A stretch of 64,000 nt of DNA from Nocardioides hwasunensis. Its GTDB lineage: Bacteria > Actinomycetota > Actinomycetes > Propionibacteriales > Nocardioidaceae. The notes beneath the pieces were generated by a model, which had not been told where the DNA came from, searched no databases, and saw nothing but the letters and a program-made list of their open reading frames with translations. Positions 27,017-36,432 of this stretch are shown here, in pieces; the stretch's first letter is position 1; each line of letters begins with the position of its first letter. Location of the stretch: contig NZ_JACXYY010000001.1 in assembly GCF_014779665.1 (NCBI RefSeq), positions 558,001 through 622,000 on the forward strand, written 5' to 3'. A program made the translations under genes and the position numbers.

Positions 27017-28786
27017 ATGAAGCGGAACAAGCCGCTCGCACTCGTTGCCGGCGCCGCTCTTCTGACCCTCGCTGCCTGTGGCGGCGGGTCGTCGGACGGT
27101 GGCGGCAGCAACGGAGGAACGGACCGGGAGTTCGGTGACCAGGAAGGTGGCACCAAGGACGCCGCCCGCAAGGGTCCTGCCGCAGAGATCGAGGGCGCCG
27201 CGACGGGTGGCACGATCACCGTCTACCTGCCCGGCGACCCGGGCCCGGACTCGCTCGACCCGACCACCGGGTGGTCCGTCACGGGCAACTCCATCCAGCA
27301 GGCGCTCACCAGCCGCTCGCTGACCCAGTACGCCCGCGACGAGAACGGCCAGCCGGTGCTGGTCCCCGACCTCGCGACCGACCTCGGCACGCCCAACGAC
27401 GACTACACCGAGTGGACCTTCACGATCCGCGACGACGCGACGTGGGAGGACGGCAAGCCCGTCACCGCCGAAGAGGTCGCGTTCGGCATCTGCCGCTCGC
27501 TGGACTCCGAGGCGTTCCCGTCCGGTGCCGGCACGGAGTACTCCAAGACGTACTTCAAGGACGCTGCCGACTACGAGGGCCCCTACACCGGCAAGGACCC
27601 CAACTGCGAGAAGTGGGACGGCATCGCGGTCGACGGCCAGGACATCACCATCTCGATGGCCAAGCCGTTCCCCGACATGGACTACTGGGGCGCCTTCATG
27701 ACCATGGGCCCGGCCCCGCTCGGCAACGCCTCCAAGCCGCCGAACTACGGCAACAAGCCGCTGGCCAACGGCCCCTACAAGGTCGACAGCTTCAAGCCCA
27801 ACGAGGAGCTCGTCCTCGTCAAGAACGACCAGTGGTCCGCTGACTCCGACCCGGCCCGTCACCAGTACGCCGACGAGTTCGTGTTCAAGTTCAACCAGGA
27901 CCAGTCCAAGGTCGACGAGATCATGCTCTCGGACAACTCCGACAGCCAGACCGCCGTCTCCACCGGCCTCGGCTCGGACAAGTACACCGACGCCAACGGC
28001 CAGCTGGGCGACCGCCTGGTGCAGCAGACCTCGCAGTGCGTGTCCACGCTGACGCCGGACTACGACCAGATCACCGACATCAACGTCCGCAAGGCGCTCG
28101 CCTACGCGTACCCCTACGAGGACGTGTGGATCGCCAGCGGCGAGGTCCCGGGCGTGACCCGGGTCCCGGCCAACTCGATCATGCCCCCCGGCATGGCGGG
28201 CAAGAAGGACTTCCAGGTCGACGGTGAGCAGATCACCTACGACCCGGAGAAGGCCAAGGCCCTCCTCGAGGAGGCCGGTGTCGAGATGCCGTACCCGATC
28301 ACGATGGTCTACTACGAGGTCGACCCGCTGGCCAAGGCCGCCCAGGACCAGATCACCAAGGGCTTCGAGGCCTCGGGCTTCAAGGTCAAGGCCGTCCCGG
28401 TCCAGGAGTCGCCCTACAACATCTGGCTCGACCCCGACAACAAGGTCAACAAGACCCTCAACCTGCGCGGCGTGAACTGGTGCTCGGACTGGCCCTCGGG
28501 CTCGACGATGATCCCGTCGCTGCTGCGCGGCGGCGCCGTCTACAACACCGCTCGCTTCGACGAGGCCTCGGTCAACGACGAGATGGACAACATCGCGACC
28601 CTGCCCCTCGAGGAGCAGGCCGACGCCTGGGGCTCGCTGGACGAGGAGATCATGACGGACTACTTCCCGATCATCCCGACCGCGTTCCGCAACGACCTGT
28701 TCGTCTTCGGCACCAAGATCGGCAACCCGACGGGCGATGGCTCGATCGGTGCGCCGAACTACAAGGACCTGTACGTCATGCAGTGA
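27017..28786 (+). CDS. ABC transporter solute-binding lipoprotein (family 5, OppA/DppA type)
   Basis: A 589-residue extracytoplasmic binding protein. The lipobox LAAC puts the lipidated cysteine at residue 21, after the hydrophobic stretch LALVAGAALLTL. A Gly/Ser-rich linker follows, then the family-5 fold ([47 protein letters not shown]). ATG 27017 is preferred over ATG 26999 and GTG 26987 because GGAAAGG lies 9 nt before it and the signal peptide then starts MKRNK. A paralogue about three-quarters identical by eye in its N-terminal third is encoded at 33822. The ligand is unknown. Confidence 0.93.
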   Translation: MKRNKPLALVAGAALLTLAACGGGSSDGGGSNGGTDREFGDQEGGTKDAARKGPAAEIEGAATGGTITVYLPGDPGPDSLDPTTGWSVTGNSIQQALTSRSLTQYARDENGQPVLVPDLATDLGTPNDDYTEWTFTIRDDATWEDGKPVTAEEVAFGICRSLDSEAFPSGAGTEYSKTYFKDAADYEGPYTGKDPNCEKWDGIAVDGQDITISMAKPFPDMDYWGAFMTMGPAPLGNASKPPNYGNKPLANGPYKVDSFKPNEELVLVKNDQWSADSDPARHQYADEFVFKFNQDQSKVDEIMLSDNSDSQTAVSTGLGSDKYTDANGQLGDRLVQQTSQCVSTLTPDYDQITDINVRKALAYAYPYEDVWIASGEVPGVTRVPANSIMPPGMAGKKDFQVDGEQITYDPEKAKALLEEAGVEMPYPITMVYYEVDPLAKAAQDQITKGFEASGFKVKAVPVQESPYNIWLDPDNKVNKTLNLRGVNWCSDWPSGSTMIPSLLRGGAVYNTARFDEASVNDEMDNIATLPLEEQADAWGSLDEEIMTDYFPIIPTAFRNDLFVFGTKIGNPTGDGSIGAPNYKDLYVMQ

Positions 28787-28845
28787 TCCCGGTGCTCTCG
28801 CAGGTTGGGGAGCACCACGTAGTACCCAGTAGCAACCACTGACGG

Positions 28846-28873
28846 GTGGGGGCTCCCGACCGGGGGCCCCCAC
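28846..28873 (+). terminator. hairpin after the binding-protein gene
   Basis: GTGGGGGC (28846-28853) pairs with GCCCCCAC (28866-28873) around a 12-nt loop, 60 nt after the stop codon. It may end or attenuate transcription after the highly needed binding protein, while TAGGCT at 28906-28911 offers a new promoter for the permease-ATPase genes. Confidence 0.5.
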
Positions 28874-28905
28874 TCGCCAGCCCGGACCTCCCGGACGGGA
28901 CGCAG

Positions 28906-28911
28906 TAGGCT
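28906..28911 (+). promoter_or_regulatory. -10 box TAGGCT before the second permease
   Basis: TAGGCT lies 49 nt before the ATG at 28960 and right after a hairpin, suggesting that the three genes from 28960 to 32389 can be transcribed separately from the two upstream. Confidence 0.4.
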
Positions 28912-28959
28912 GCGTGCCCGGGGGGCCGACTCATCCACCACCCCGGAGAGTGACCTGCG

Positions 28960-29970
28960 ATGTTCGCGTATGTCGTGAAGCGGCTGATCTCGGGAGTCCT
29001 CGTCGTGACCTTGGTCTCGATGGCGATCTTCCTGCTGTTCTGGTACGGCCCGTCGAGCCCGGCGCAGCCCATCTGCGACCGAGAGACCAGCAACCGGTGC
29101 ACCCAGACCAAGCTGGCCGTCTACGAGAAGACGCTGGGCTACGACAACCCGGTCTACGAGGAGTACGGGAAGTACGTCAAGGGCATCTTCGTCGGTCGCA
29201 CGCTCACGATCGCCTCCAACGACTACGAGTGCGGAGCGCCATGCCTCGGCGTCAGCTACCGCACCAAGCAGCCGGTCAAGGAGGAGCTGGTCTCGCGCAT
29301 GCCCGCGACCTTCTCCGTGGCCATCGGAGGCGCGTTCCTCTACCTCCTCTTCGGCGTCCCGATCGGCGTCGCTGCCGCACGACGGCGCGGCACCGTGGCC
29401 GACAAGGCCCTGGTCTCGAGCTTCCTGTTCATCAGCTCGATCCCCTACTACCTCTTCGCGCTGCTCACCTGGCTCTACCTGACGATCACGTTCCCGATCC
29501 CGTTCTTCAGCGACACGGGCTACTTCTCCATCGCCCAGAACGGGCCACTCAAGTGGTTCGGAGGTCTGTTCCTCGCCTGGGTGGCGCTCGGCATCTTCGG
29601 CTGCACGCAGTACACGCGGTTCACGCGAGGTGCGATGGTCGAGGCGCTGAGCGAGGACTACATCCGCACCGCCAAGGCCAAGGGCCTGCCGACGCGGACG
29701 ATCGTCTACAAGCACGGGCTCCGAGCCGCCCTCGTGCCGGTCGTGACCATCTTCGGCATCGACTTCGGCACGCTGCTCGCCGGCACCATCTTCACCGAGC
29801 GCATCTTCGACATCCAGGGCATCGGCTACTGGAGCCTGCAGGCCGTCCAAGGACGCGACCTGCCGGTCGTCCAGGCCACGGCACTGTTCAGTGCCGTCGT
29901 CCTGATCATCGCCAACCTGCTCGTGGACGTTGTCTACAGCGTCCTCGACCCGAGAGTGAGGCTCTCGTGA
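28960..29970 (+). CDS. peptide ABC transporter permease (DppB/OppB type)
   Basis: A 336-residue inner-membrane subunit with six helices, beginning MFAYVVKRLISGVLVVTLVS as DppB proteins do. The EAA loop reads ALSEDYIRTAKAKGLPTRTI. A periplasmic insertion of about 50 residues after helix 1 holds four cysteines (CDRETSNRC and CGAPCLG), which may form disulfides; this is not a general feature of the family. The stop overlaps the GTG of the ATPase gene (GTGA). Confidence 0.94.
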   Translation: MFAYVVKRLISGVLVVTLVSMAIFLLFWYGPSSPAQPICDRETSNRCTQTKLAVYEKTLGYDNPVYEEYGKYVKGIFVGRTLTIASNDYECGAPCLGVSYRTKQPVKEELVSRMPATFSVAIGGAFLYLLFGVPIGVAAARRRGTVADKALVSSFLFISSIPYYLFALLTWLYLTITFPIPFFSDTGYFSIAQNGPLKWFGGLFLAWVALGIFGCTQYTRFTRGAMVEALSEDYIRTAKAKGLPTRTIVYKHGLRAALVPVVTIFGIDFGTLLAGTIFTERIFDIQGIGYWSLQAVQGRDLPVVQATALFSAVVLIIANLLVDVVYSVLDPRVRLS

Positions 29971-31067
29971 CCAGCATTCCCGTGACCCCGTCGTCCGCCG
30001 CGTCGAGCGACCCGGAGGGCCCCTACCTCCAGGTGGAGGACCTGCAGGTCACCTTCCCGACCCAGGACGGTCCCGTGACCGCGGTCAAGGGCCTGTCCTA
30101 CTCGGTCGCGAAGGGCCAGACCCTGGGCATCGTGGGGGAGTCGGGATCGGGCAAGTCCGTCTCGAGCATGGCCGTGATGGGCCTGCACGACGCCAAGTCC
30201 GCCCGGATCTCCGGCTCCATCAGGGTCGGCGGCACCGAGATCGTGGGCCTGGGCGAGTCGCGGATGCGCAGCCTGCGCGGCAACTCGATGGCGATGATCT
30301 TCCAAGACGCGCTCGCTGCCCTGCACCCGTTCTACAAGATCGGCAAGCAGCTGGAGGAGGCCTACCTGGTCCACCACTCCAGCGCGTCCAAGCGAGACGC
30401 CCGCCGCAAGGCGATCGAGATGCTCGACCGGGTGGGCATCCCGCAGCCCGACCGGCGCGTGGACGACTTCCCGCACCAGTTCTCCGGCGGCATGCGGCAG
30501 CGCGCGATGATCGCGATGGGACTGATCAACGACCCGTCGCTGCTCATCGCCGACGAGCCCACGACCGCCCTCGACGTGACGGTGCAGGCTCAGATCCTCG
30601 ACCTGCTGCAGGACCTCCAGCGCGAGTTCAACTCCGCCGTCATCATCATCACCCACGACCTCGGCGTCATCGCGGAGATGGCCGACGACGTGCTCGTGAT
30701 GTACGCCGGCCGGTGCGTGGAGTACGGCACGACCAAGCAGATCCTCACCGCGCCCGAGATGCCCTACACGTGGGGACTGCTGTCCAGCATCCCCGACGTG
30801 CGCGCGTCGACGGACGCCCGTCTCATCCCGATCCCGGGCAACCCGCCGAGCCTGCTGAGGCCGCCGTCGGGCTGCTCGTTCCATCCTCGCTGCGTGCACT
30901 CCGACAAGGTCGCCGGCGACCTCTGCAGCACCGAGCTCCCCGAGCTGCTGCCGGCCAGCAGCGGAACGGCCCATCTCAGGCGGTGCCACCTGGCCGACCC
31001 CGTCGGGGTCTACCAGTCCGAGGTGCTGCCCGAGATCGCCCCCGAGCTGGTCGAGGAGACCCGATGA
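29967..31067 (+). CDS. peptide ABC transporter ATP-binding protein (DppD/OppD type)
   Basis: A 366-residue ATPase. Walker A GESGSGKS, signature FSGGMRQRAMIAMGL, Walker B LLIADEPTTALD and the switch histidine in IITHDLG are intact. The C-terminal oligopeptide/dipeptide-transporter extension contains the cysteine cluster SGCSFHPRCVH typical of DppD/DppF. GTG 29967 overlaps the upstream stop. It would form a heterodimer with the next gene product. Confidence 0.95.
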   Translation: MTSIPVTPSSAASSDPEGPYLQVEDLQVTFPTQDGPVTAVKGLSYSVAKGQTLGIVGESGSGKSVSSMAVMGLHDAKSARISGSIRVGGTEIVGLGESRMRSLRGNSMAMIFQDALAALHPFYKIGKQLEEAYLVHHSSASKRDARRKAIEMLDRVGIPQPDRRVDDFPHQFSGGMRQRAMIAMGLINDPSLLIADEPTTALDVTVQAQILDLLQDLQREFNSAVIIITHDLGVIAEMADDVLVMYAGRCVEYGTTKQILTAPEMPYTWGLLSSIPDVRASTDARLIPIPGNPPSLLRPPSGCSFHPRCVHSDKVAGDLCSTELPELLPASSGTAHLRRCHLADPVGVYQSEVLPEIAPELVEETR

Positions 31068-32389
31068 CGCAGGATCCCAACACCCGGGCCGAGGTGGAGC
31101 CGACCGAGATCGGCGCGAACGCCGCAGAGACCGGCGAGCGCCGGCTCGAGGACACGCACGACGTGACCGCCGACCACGAGGTCCCGATCGGGGACCTCGA
31201 CTTCGCCGCGGTGGCCGAGCACGGCCACGTGGCCGCGGAGCGCGACCCCGACGCGCCCGCCGTCCTCACGGTCGACAACCTCAAGATGTACTTCCCGGTG
31301 AAGTCCTCGGGACTGGTCCGTCGCACGATCGGTCAGGTGCAGGCCGTCGACGGGATCTCGTTCGAGGTGCCCAAGGGAGGCTCGCTGGGTCTCGTGGGCG
31401 AGTCCGGGTGCGGCAAGTCGACGACCGGTCGGCTGATCACGCGGCTCTACACGCCCACCGGCGGCTCGATGATGTTCGAGGGTCAGGACCTGGCGAAGCT
31501 GTCCAACCGGGAGATGAAGCCGTTGCGCCGCGACGTGCAGATGATCTTCCAGGACCCCTACACCTCGCTCAACCCGCGCCACACGGTCGGCACGATCGTC
31601 GGTGCACCCCTCGAGGTGCACAACATCGTCCCGAAGAAGCAGGTCATCCCGCGGGTCAAGGAGCTGCTCGAGGTCGTGGGTCTCAACCCCGAGCACTACA
31701 ACCGCTACCCCAACGAGTTCTCCGGCGGCCAGCGCCAGCGCATCGGCATCGCCCGGGCGCTCACGCTGAACCCCAAGATCCTGGTGGCCGACGAGCCGGT
31801 CTCCGCGCTCGACGTGTCGATCCAGGCGCAGGTCGTCAACCTGCTCCAGGACATCCAGCGTGAGTTCGACGTGGCGTTCCTCTTCATCGCCCACGACCTC
31901 GCGATCGTGCGCCACTTCTGCCCGGAGATCGCGGTGATGTACCTCGGGAAGATTGTCGAGATCGGTGACCGCGAGACGATCTACTCCCACCCCCACCACC
32001 CCTACACGCAGGCGCTGCTGTCGGCCGTGCCCGACGTCAAGCAGGCAGCGGTCGGTGGTCGTCGCGAGCGCATCCGCCTCGAGGGTGACGTGCCGAGCCC
32101 GATCAACCCACCCTCGGGATGCCGCTTCCGCACCCGCTGCCAGTTCGCGCAGGAGATCTGCGCGAAGGTCGAGCCACCACTGCTCCAGATCGGCAAGCGC
32201 CACAAGGTCGCCTGCCACTTCGCCGGCGAGCTGGGAGCCCACCCGGCCACTCCGGTGACCACGGAGATCCTCGGTGTCGACGACCAGGGCAGTGCGGTCC
32301 CCGGGGCCACCCCGGCGGCGCGGCTGTCGATCCCGGGCTACGAGAAGACGTGGTACGACCTCGACACCAAGCAGACCGCCGGCGCCTGA
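31064..32389 (+). CDS. peptide ABC transporter ATP-binding protein (DppF/OppF type)
   Basis: A 441-residue ATPase with Walker [10 protein letters not shown], signature [15 protein letters not shown], Walker [13 protein letters not shown] and IAHDLAIV. The C-terminal extension has the cysteine cluster [15 protein letters not shown]. Two additions make it longer than usual: an acidic N-terminal region of about 65 residues before [13 protein letters not shown], and a C-terminal tail of about 55 residues. ATG 31064 overlaps the previous stop as ATGA. Confidence 0.95.
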   Translation: MTQDPNTRAEVEPTEIGANAAETGERRLEDTHDVTADHEVPIGDLDFAAVAEHGHVAAERDPDAPAVLTVDNLKMYFPVKSSGLVRRTIGQVQAVDGISFEVPKGGSLGLVGESGCGKSTTGRLITRLYTPTGGSMMFEGQDLAKLSNREMKPLRRDVQMIFQDPYTSLNPRHTVGTIVGAPLEVHNIVPKKQVIPRVKELLEVVGLNPEHYNRYPNEFSGGQRQRIGIARALTLNPKILVADEPVSALDVSIQAQVVNLLQDIQREFDVAFLFIAHDLAIVRHFCPEIAVMYLGKIVEIGDRETIYSHPHHPYTQALLSAVPDVKQAAVGGRRERIRLEGDVPSPINPPSGCRFRTRCQFAQEICAKVEPPLLQIGKRHKVACHFAGELGAHPATPVTTEILGVDDQGSAVPGATPAARLSIPGYEKTWYDLDTKQTAGA

Positions 32390-32442
32390 GCCGAGCGGTC
32401 CTGCTGCCGGCGCTGTCGGCGCAGTGGGAGAGACTCACCGAC

Positions 32443-33825
32443 GTGGATGGCCTGTTCGAGATCCCGGGCGCCGGGCAGCCCGCGCGCGGAGCCGTGCCCG
32501 GCCAGGTTCCGGGGTCGGGATCGCTCGGTGCCAACACGCACGCGTCGGCGCCGCTCGCCGTGCGCATGCGCCCGCGCACGATCGACGAGCTCGTCGGCCA
32601 GCAGCAGCTGCGCGCCACGGGGTCGCCGCTGCGTCGCCTGATCGAGGGCGACCAGTCGATGTCGCTGCTCCTGTGGGGACCGCCCGGCACCGGCAAGACC
32701 ACGATCGCGGCCATCGTGAGCCAGCAGACCAGCCGTCGGTTCGTCGAGGTCTCGGCCGTGTCGGCGGGGGTGAAGGAGGTGCGCGCCGCGATCGACGGTG
32801 CCCGCGCCGAGCTCGTCCGCACCGGCGAGGAGACCGTGCTCTTCGTCGACGAGGTGCACCGCTTCAGCAAGGCCCAGCAGGACGCCCTGCTGCCCGGCGT
32901 CGAGAACCGCTGGGTCACCCTGATCGCCGCGACCACCGAGAACCCGTTCTTCTCCGTCATCAGTCCGCTGCTCTCGCGCAGCCTGCTGCTGCGGCTGCAG
33001 TCCCTGACCGACGACGACGTCGCGGAGGTGATCGACCAGGCGCTGGTCGACGAGCGCGGGCTGTCCGGCTCGACCGAGCTGGACGAGGACGCGCGCGACC
33101 ACCTCGTACGCCTGGCCGGCGGTGACGCGCGACGCGCCCTCACCTACCTCGAGGCGGCCGCGGGCGCGGCCGTGAGCAGCGGCAGGGAGTCCATCGACCT
33201 CGTCACCGCGGAGACGGCCGTCGACCAGGCAGCCGTGCGCTACGACCGGCAGGGTGACCAGCACTACGACGTCATCTCCGCCTTCATCAAGTCGATCCGC
33301 GGCTCCGATCCCGATGCCGCGCTCCACTACCTCGCACGGATGATCGAGGCGGGGGAGGACCCCCGCTTCATCGCGCGGCGCCTCGTGGTCCATGCCAGCG
33401 AGGACATCGGCCTGGCCGACCCCACCGCGCTCCAGGCCGCGGTCGCGGCCGCGCAGGCGGTGCAGCTGATCGGCATGCCCGAGGCGCGGATCAACCTGGC
33501 TCAGGCCACGATCCACCTCGCCATCGCCCCGAAGTCGAACGCGGTCATCGTCGCGATCGACGGAGCTCTCTCCGACGTGCGCGCGGGCAAGATCGGGCAG
33601 GTTCCCTCGCACCTGCGCGACGCCCACTACGGCGGTGCCAAGGACCTCGGTCACGGCAAGGGCTACCGCTACCCGCACGACGAGGCCTTCGGCGTGGTCG
33701 AGCAGCAGTACCTACCCGATGTGCTCGCGGACGCGTCCTACTACTCGCCCACCAGCCTCGGCTCCGAGGCCGGCGTCAAGGAGCGCTGGGAGCGGGTCAG
33801 GCGGATCGTGCGGGGCAAGGCATGA
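32443..33825 (+). CDS. rarA: replication-associated recombination protein RarA/MgsA (AAA+ ATPase)
   Basis: A 460-residue AAA+ protein of the clamp-loader clade that acts at stalled replication forks. Walker [10 protein letters not shown], Walker B LFVDEVHR and the sensor LIAATTENP are present. The C-terminal half has the RarA marks [20 protein letters not shown] and LGLADP-like [17 protein letters not shown] 32443 was chosen because the conserved N-terminus ([13 protein letters not shown]) follows about 43 residues on and there is no better in-frame start. The gene sits between an oligopeptide transporter and a second binding protein, overlapping the latter (ATGA); its usual neighbours are aspS and alaS, and that overall order is kept. 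Confidence 0.95.
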   Translation: MDGLFEIPGAGQPARGAVPGQVPGSGSLGANTHASAPLAVRMRPRTIDELVGQQQLRATGSPLRRLIEGDQSMSLLLWGPPGTGKTTIAAIVSQQTSRRFVEVSAVSAGVKEVRAAIDGARAELVRTGEETVLFVDEVHRFSKAQQDALLPGVENRWVTLIAATTENPFFSVISPLLSRSLLLRLQSLTDDDVAEVIDQALVDERGLSGSTELDEDARDHLVRLAGGDARRALTYLEAAAGAAVSSGRESIDLVTAETAVDQAAVRYDRQGDQHYDVISAFIKSIRGSDPDAALHYLARMIEAGEDPRFIARRLVVHASEDIGLADPTALQAAVAAAQAVQLIGMPEARINLAQATIHLAIAPKSNAVIVAIDGALSDVRAGKIGQVPSHLRDAHYGGAKDLGHGKGYRYPHDEAFGVVEQQYLPDVLADASYYSPTSLGSEAGVKERWERVRRIVRGKA

Positions 33826-35603
33826 GCATGCCCCCATCCCGATCGACGGCGTGGGTGGCATGTGCCCTGCTCGTCGCGCTCGCCGCCTGCACCACGGGTC
33901 GGCCCGGGTCCGCCGACCGTGAGAACAGTGGCGCCGTCCGCACGTTCGGGCCGCAGGGCGTCGGCTCCAAGGACCCCACGCTGACGGGTCCGGCCGCGGA
34001 GGTCGACGGAGCGACGAGCGGCGGGACGCTCACCGTCTACCTGCCGAGCGCCCCGGGACCGGACACCCTCGACCCCACGGACGCCCAGTCCGCGCCGGGC
34101 AACGCGATCCAGCAGGCGCTGGTGAGCCGGTCGCTGACCCAGTACGCCCGGGGCGACGAGGGGCAGCCGGTGCTCGTGCCGGACCTCGCCACCGACCTGG
34201 GCACCCCGAACGACGACTTCACCGAGTGGACCTTCACCATCCGCGACGACGCGACGTGGGAGGACGGCAGCCCGGTGACCGCCGACGACGTCGCCTTCGG
34301 GATCTGCCGGTCGCTCGACACGGAGGCCTTCCCGTCCGGGCCCGGGAACGAGTTCTCGACCCACTACTTCGCCGGCGCCGACGACTACGACGGCCCCTAC
34401 ACCGGCCAGGACCCCGAGTGCGACGGCTGGGACGGCGTCACCGTGGACGGACAGGACGTGACCATCGCGATGACGAGGCCGTTCCCCGACATGGACTACT
34501 ACGGCGCCATGATGGTCATGGGCCCGGCGCCGCGGGGCTCGGCATCCGAGCCGACCCGCTACGCGCAGCGCCCGATGGCGAACGGCCCCTACAAGGTGGA
34601 GAGGTGGCAGCCGGACGAGGAGCTCGTGCTCGTGCGCAACGAGGAGTGGGAGGGTGCGTCCGATCCCGCTCGTCACCAGTACGTCGACACGTTCGTGTTC
34701 AAGTTCAGCCAGGACCAGGCGAAGGTCGACGAGATCATGCTCTCGGGCAACGCGGCCAGCCGCACCGCCGTGGCGACGTCCTTGAGCGCCAGCCGCTACC
34801 AGGAGGCCAACGACCGACTGGGACAGCGACTGGTCCACCAGACCTCGCAGTGCGTCGCCACGATCACCCCCGACTACCGCAAGATCACCGACATCCGGGT
34901 GCGCAAGGCGCTGGCCTACGCCTATCCCGCCGAGGACACCTGGCTCGCCGCGGGCGACGTGCCGGGGGTGACCCGGGTCCGGGCCGGCTCGCTCATGCCG
35001 CCCGGCATGCCGGGCCAGAGCGACTTCCGCATCGACGGCGAGCCGCTGACGTACGACCCCGAGCGGGCGCGCGAGCTCCTGGCGGAGGCCGGCTACGCCG
35101 ACGAGCCCTACCCGATCACGATGGCCTACAACTCGATCGACGCCCGCGCCAGCGCGATGCAGGAGCAGGTCACGACCGGCCTGGAGGCGGGGGGCTTCTC
35201 GGTCAGGAGCATCCCTGTCCAGGGATCGACCTACAGCGTCTGGACCGACCCCGACAACAAGGTGAACCAGCTGCTCAACCTCCGTGGGGTCGGGTGGTGC
35301 CCGGCGTGGCCGGCCGGGTCGGCGCTGCTGCCGCCGCTGCTGAAGAGCGGGGCCCCGTTCAACACCGCGCACTTCGACGAACCCGCGGTCGACGCCGCGA
35401 TGGACGCCATCGCCGAGCTGCCGATCGACGAGCAGGCGGACGCGTGGGGCGACCTCGACGAGATGATCCTCGAGCGCTACTTCCCGATCATCCCGGTCGC
35501 CTACATGAACCACCTCTTCGTCTTCGGCGACCAGGTCGGCAACCCCAGCGGGGACGCGGCCGCGAGCGCACCCAACTACAAGGACCTCTTCGTCCTGCGG
35601 TGA
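33822..35603 (+). CDS. second ABC solute-binding lipoprotein, paralogue of the one at 27017
   Basis: A 593-residue family-5 binding protein. The lipobox LAAC gives lipidated C23. The mature part tracks the first paralogue almost segment by segment ([59 protein letters not shown]), so the pair arose by duplication. Differences concentrate in the linker and in the last third, where ligand specificity could differ. It has no permease or ATPase of its own next to it, so it probably feeds the transporter upstream. ATG overlaps the rarA stop. Confidence 0.92.
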   Translation: MSMPPSRSTAWVACALLVALAACTTGRPGSADRENSGAVRTFGPQGVGSKDPTLTGPAAEVDGATSGGTLTVYLPSAPGPDTLDPTDAQSAPGNAIQQALVSRSLTQYARGDEGQPVLVPDLATDLGTPNDDFTEWTFTIRDDATWEDGSPVTADDVAFGICRSLDTEAFPSGPGNEFSTHYFAGADDYDGPYTGQDPECDGWDGVTVDGQDVTIAMTRPFPDMDYYGAMMVMGPAPRGSASEPTRYAQRPMANGPYKVERWQPDEELVLVRNEEWEGASDPARHQYVDTFVFKFSQDQAKVDEIMLSGNAASRTAVATSLSASRYQEANDRLGQRLVHQTSQCVATITPDYRKITDIRVRKALAYAYPAEDTWLAAGDVPGVTRVRAGSLMPPGMPGQSDFRIDGEPLTYDPERARELLAEAGYADEPYPITMAYNSIDARASAMQEQVTTGLEAGGFSVRSIPVQGSTYSVWTDPDNKVNQLLNLRGVGWCPAWPAGSALLPPLLKSGAPFNTAHFDEPAVDAAMDAIAELPIDEQADAWGDLDEMILERYFPIIPVAYMNHLFVFGDQVGNPSGDAAASAPNYKDLFVLR

Positions 35604-35641
35604 CGCGCGCGGCCTGTCGGGCGCCCTTATAGGGTGTCCCG

Positions 35642-36175
35642 GTGACGACGGAGCAGGTGTGGCTGGTCGCAGCCGGCGCGGTGGCGCTCACCGCGCTCGT
35701 GCTGGCGCTGCTCGCGCGCCGTCGGGCACGTCGTGCCGAGGGCCTGCTCGAGACCCTGGTCGCGCGGGTCGCGCTCCTGGAGTCACCGGCGACCGACGTC
35801 CCGGTGCCGCTCGCGGACACCGGAGCGACGACCTACGTCATCACCGGTGTCGGCGACGGCGCGGCGGCCACGACGGCCCCGACGGACCCGCCCGATCCCG
35901 AGGTCCCGCTCGCCCGGCCGATCGACGGGCGGCTCTTCGCCGACATCGTGGCGCGCGAGAGCGTGGTCAAGGCCGCCTCCTGGACCCACGGCCTGCGCCG
36001 AGCGCTCTCTCCCGAGAGCCGCAACCGGATCCGGTTCCACGTCCGCCAGGAGACCAAGCAGGCCGGCCGCGAGCGCCGCGCGGAGATGAAGCAGGCGCTG
36101 CGCGAGTTCCGCGCCCGTGAGCGCGCCGCCGCCCGCCGCGACGTGGACGGCGACCTCAGGGAGGACGTCGCCTGA
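35642..36175 (+). CDS. hypothetical protein with one N-terminal membrane helix
   Basis: A 177-residue protein: one transmembrane helix (VWLVAAGAVALTALVLALLA), a basic RRRARR stop-transfer, an acidic/proline middle and a very charged helical C-terminus (ETKQAGRERRAEMKQALREF). It occupies the place where a DUF948-like gene stands before alaS in other actinomycetes, but no domain is recognised. GTG 35642 is 5-7 nt after TATAGGGT, so a leaderless start is likely. The stop is shared with the start of the next gene by 1 nt. Confidence 0.7.
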   Translation: MTTEQVWLVAAGAVALTALVLALLARRRARRAEGLLETLVARVALLESPATDVPVPLADTGATTYVITGVGDGAAATTAPTDPPDPEVPLARPIDGRLFADIVARESVVKAASWTHGLRRALSPESRNRIRFHVRQETKQAGRERRAEMKQALREFRARERAAARRDVDGDLREDVA

Positions 36176-36432
36176 TGGGTCGCCCACTCTGGTTCGTGGC
36201 CGGGGCGGGGGTCGGGGTGTACGCCGCCGCCCGCGCCCGTCGTGCCGCCGAGTCACTGACCGCCGACGGCCTGCGCGACCGCCTCCGCGGCTGGCAGGTG
36301 GGCGCCCGGCTGTTCGCGGAGGAGGTCCAGCAGGGCCGCACCGAGCGCGAAACCGAGTTGCGCGAGCAGCTGGGCCTGCGGCCCCATGGAGTTCCCGAAC
36401 TGACCAGCACCGAGATGAAGGACCTGCCCTGA
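36175..36432 (+). CDS. DUF6167-like small membrane-associated protein
   Basis: An 85-residue protein. The N-terminus MGRPLWFVAGAGVGVYAAAR is a short hydrophobic segment followed by RARR, as in DUF6167 proteins encoded before alaS in many actinobacteria. The rest is a charged helix (FAEEVQQGRTERETELREQL). It overlaps the previous gene by 1 nt and alaS by 1 nt (TGATG), so it is part of one tight operon. Function unknown. Confidence 0.75.
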   Translation: MGRPLWFVAGAGVGVYAAARARRAAESLTADGLRDRLRGWQVGARLFAEEVQQGRTERETELREQLGLRPHGVPELTSTEMKDLP

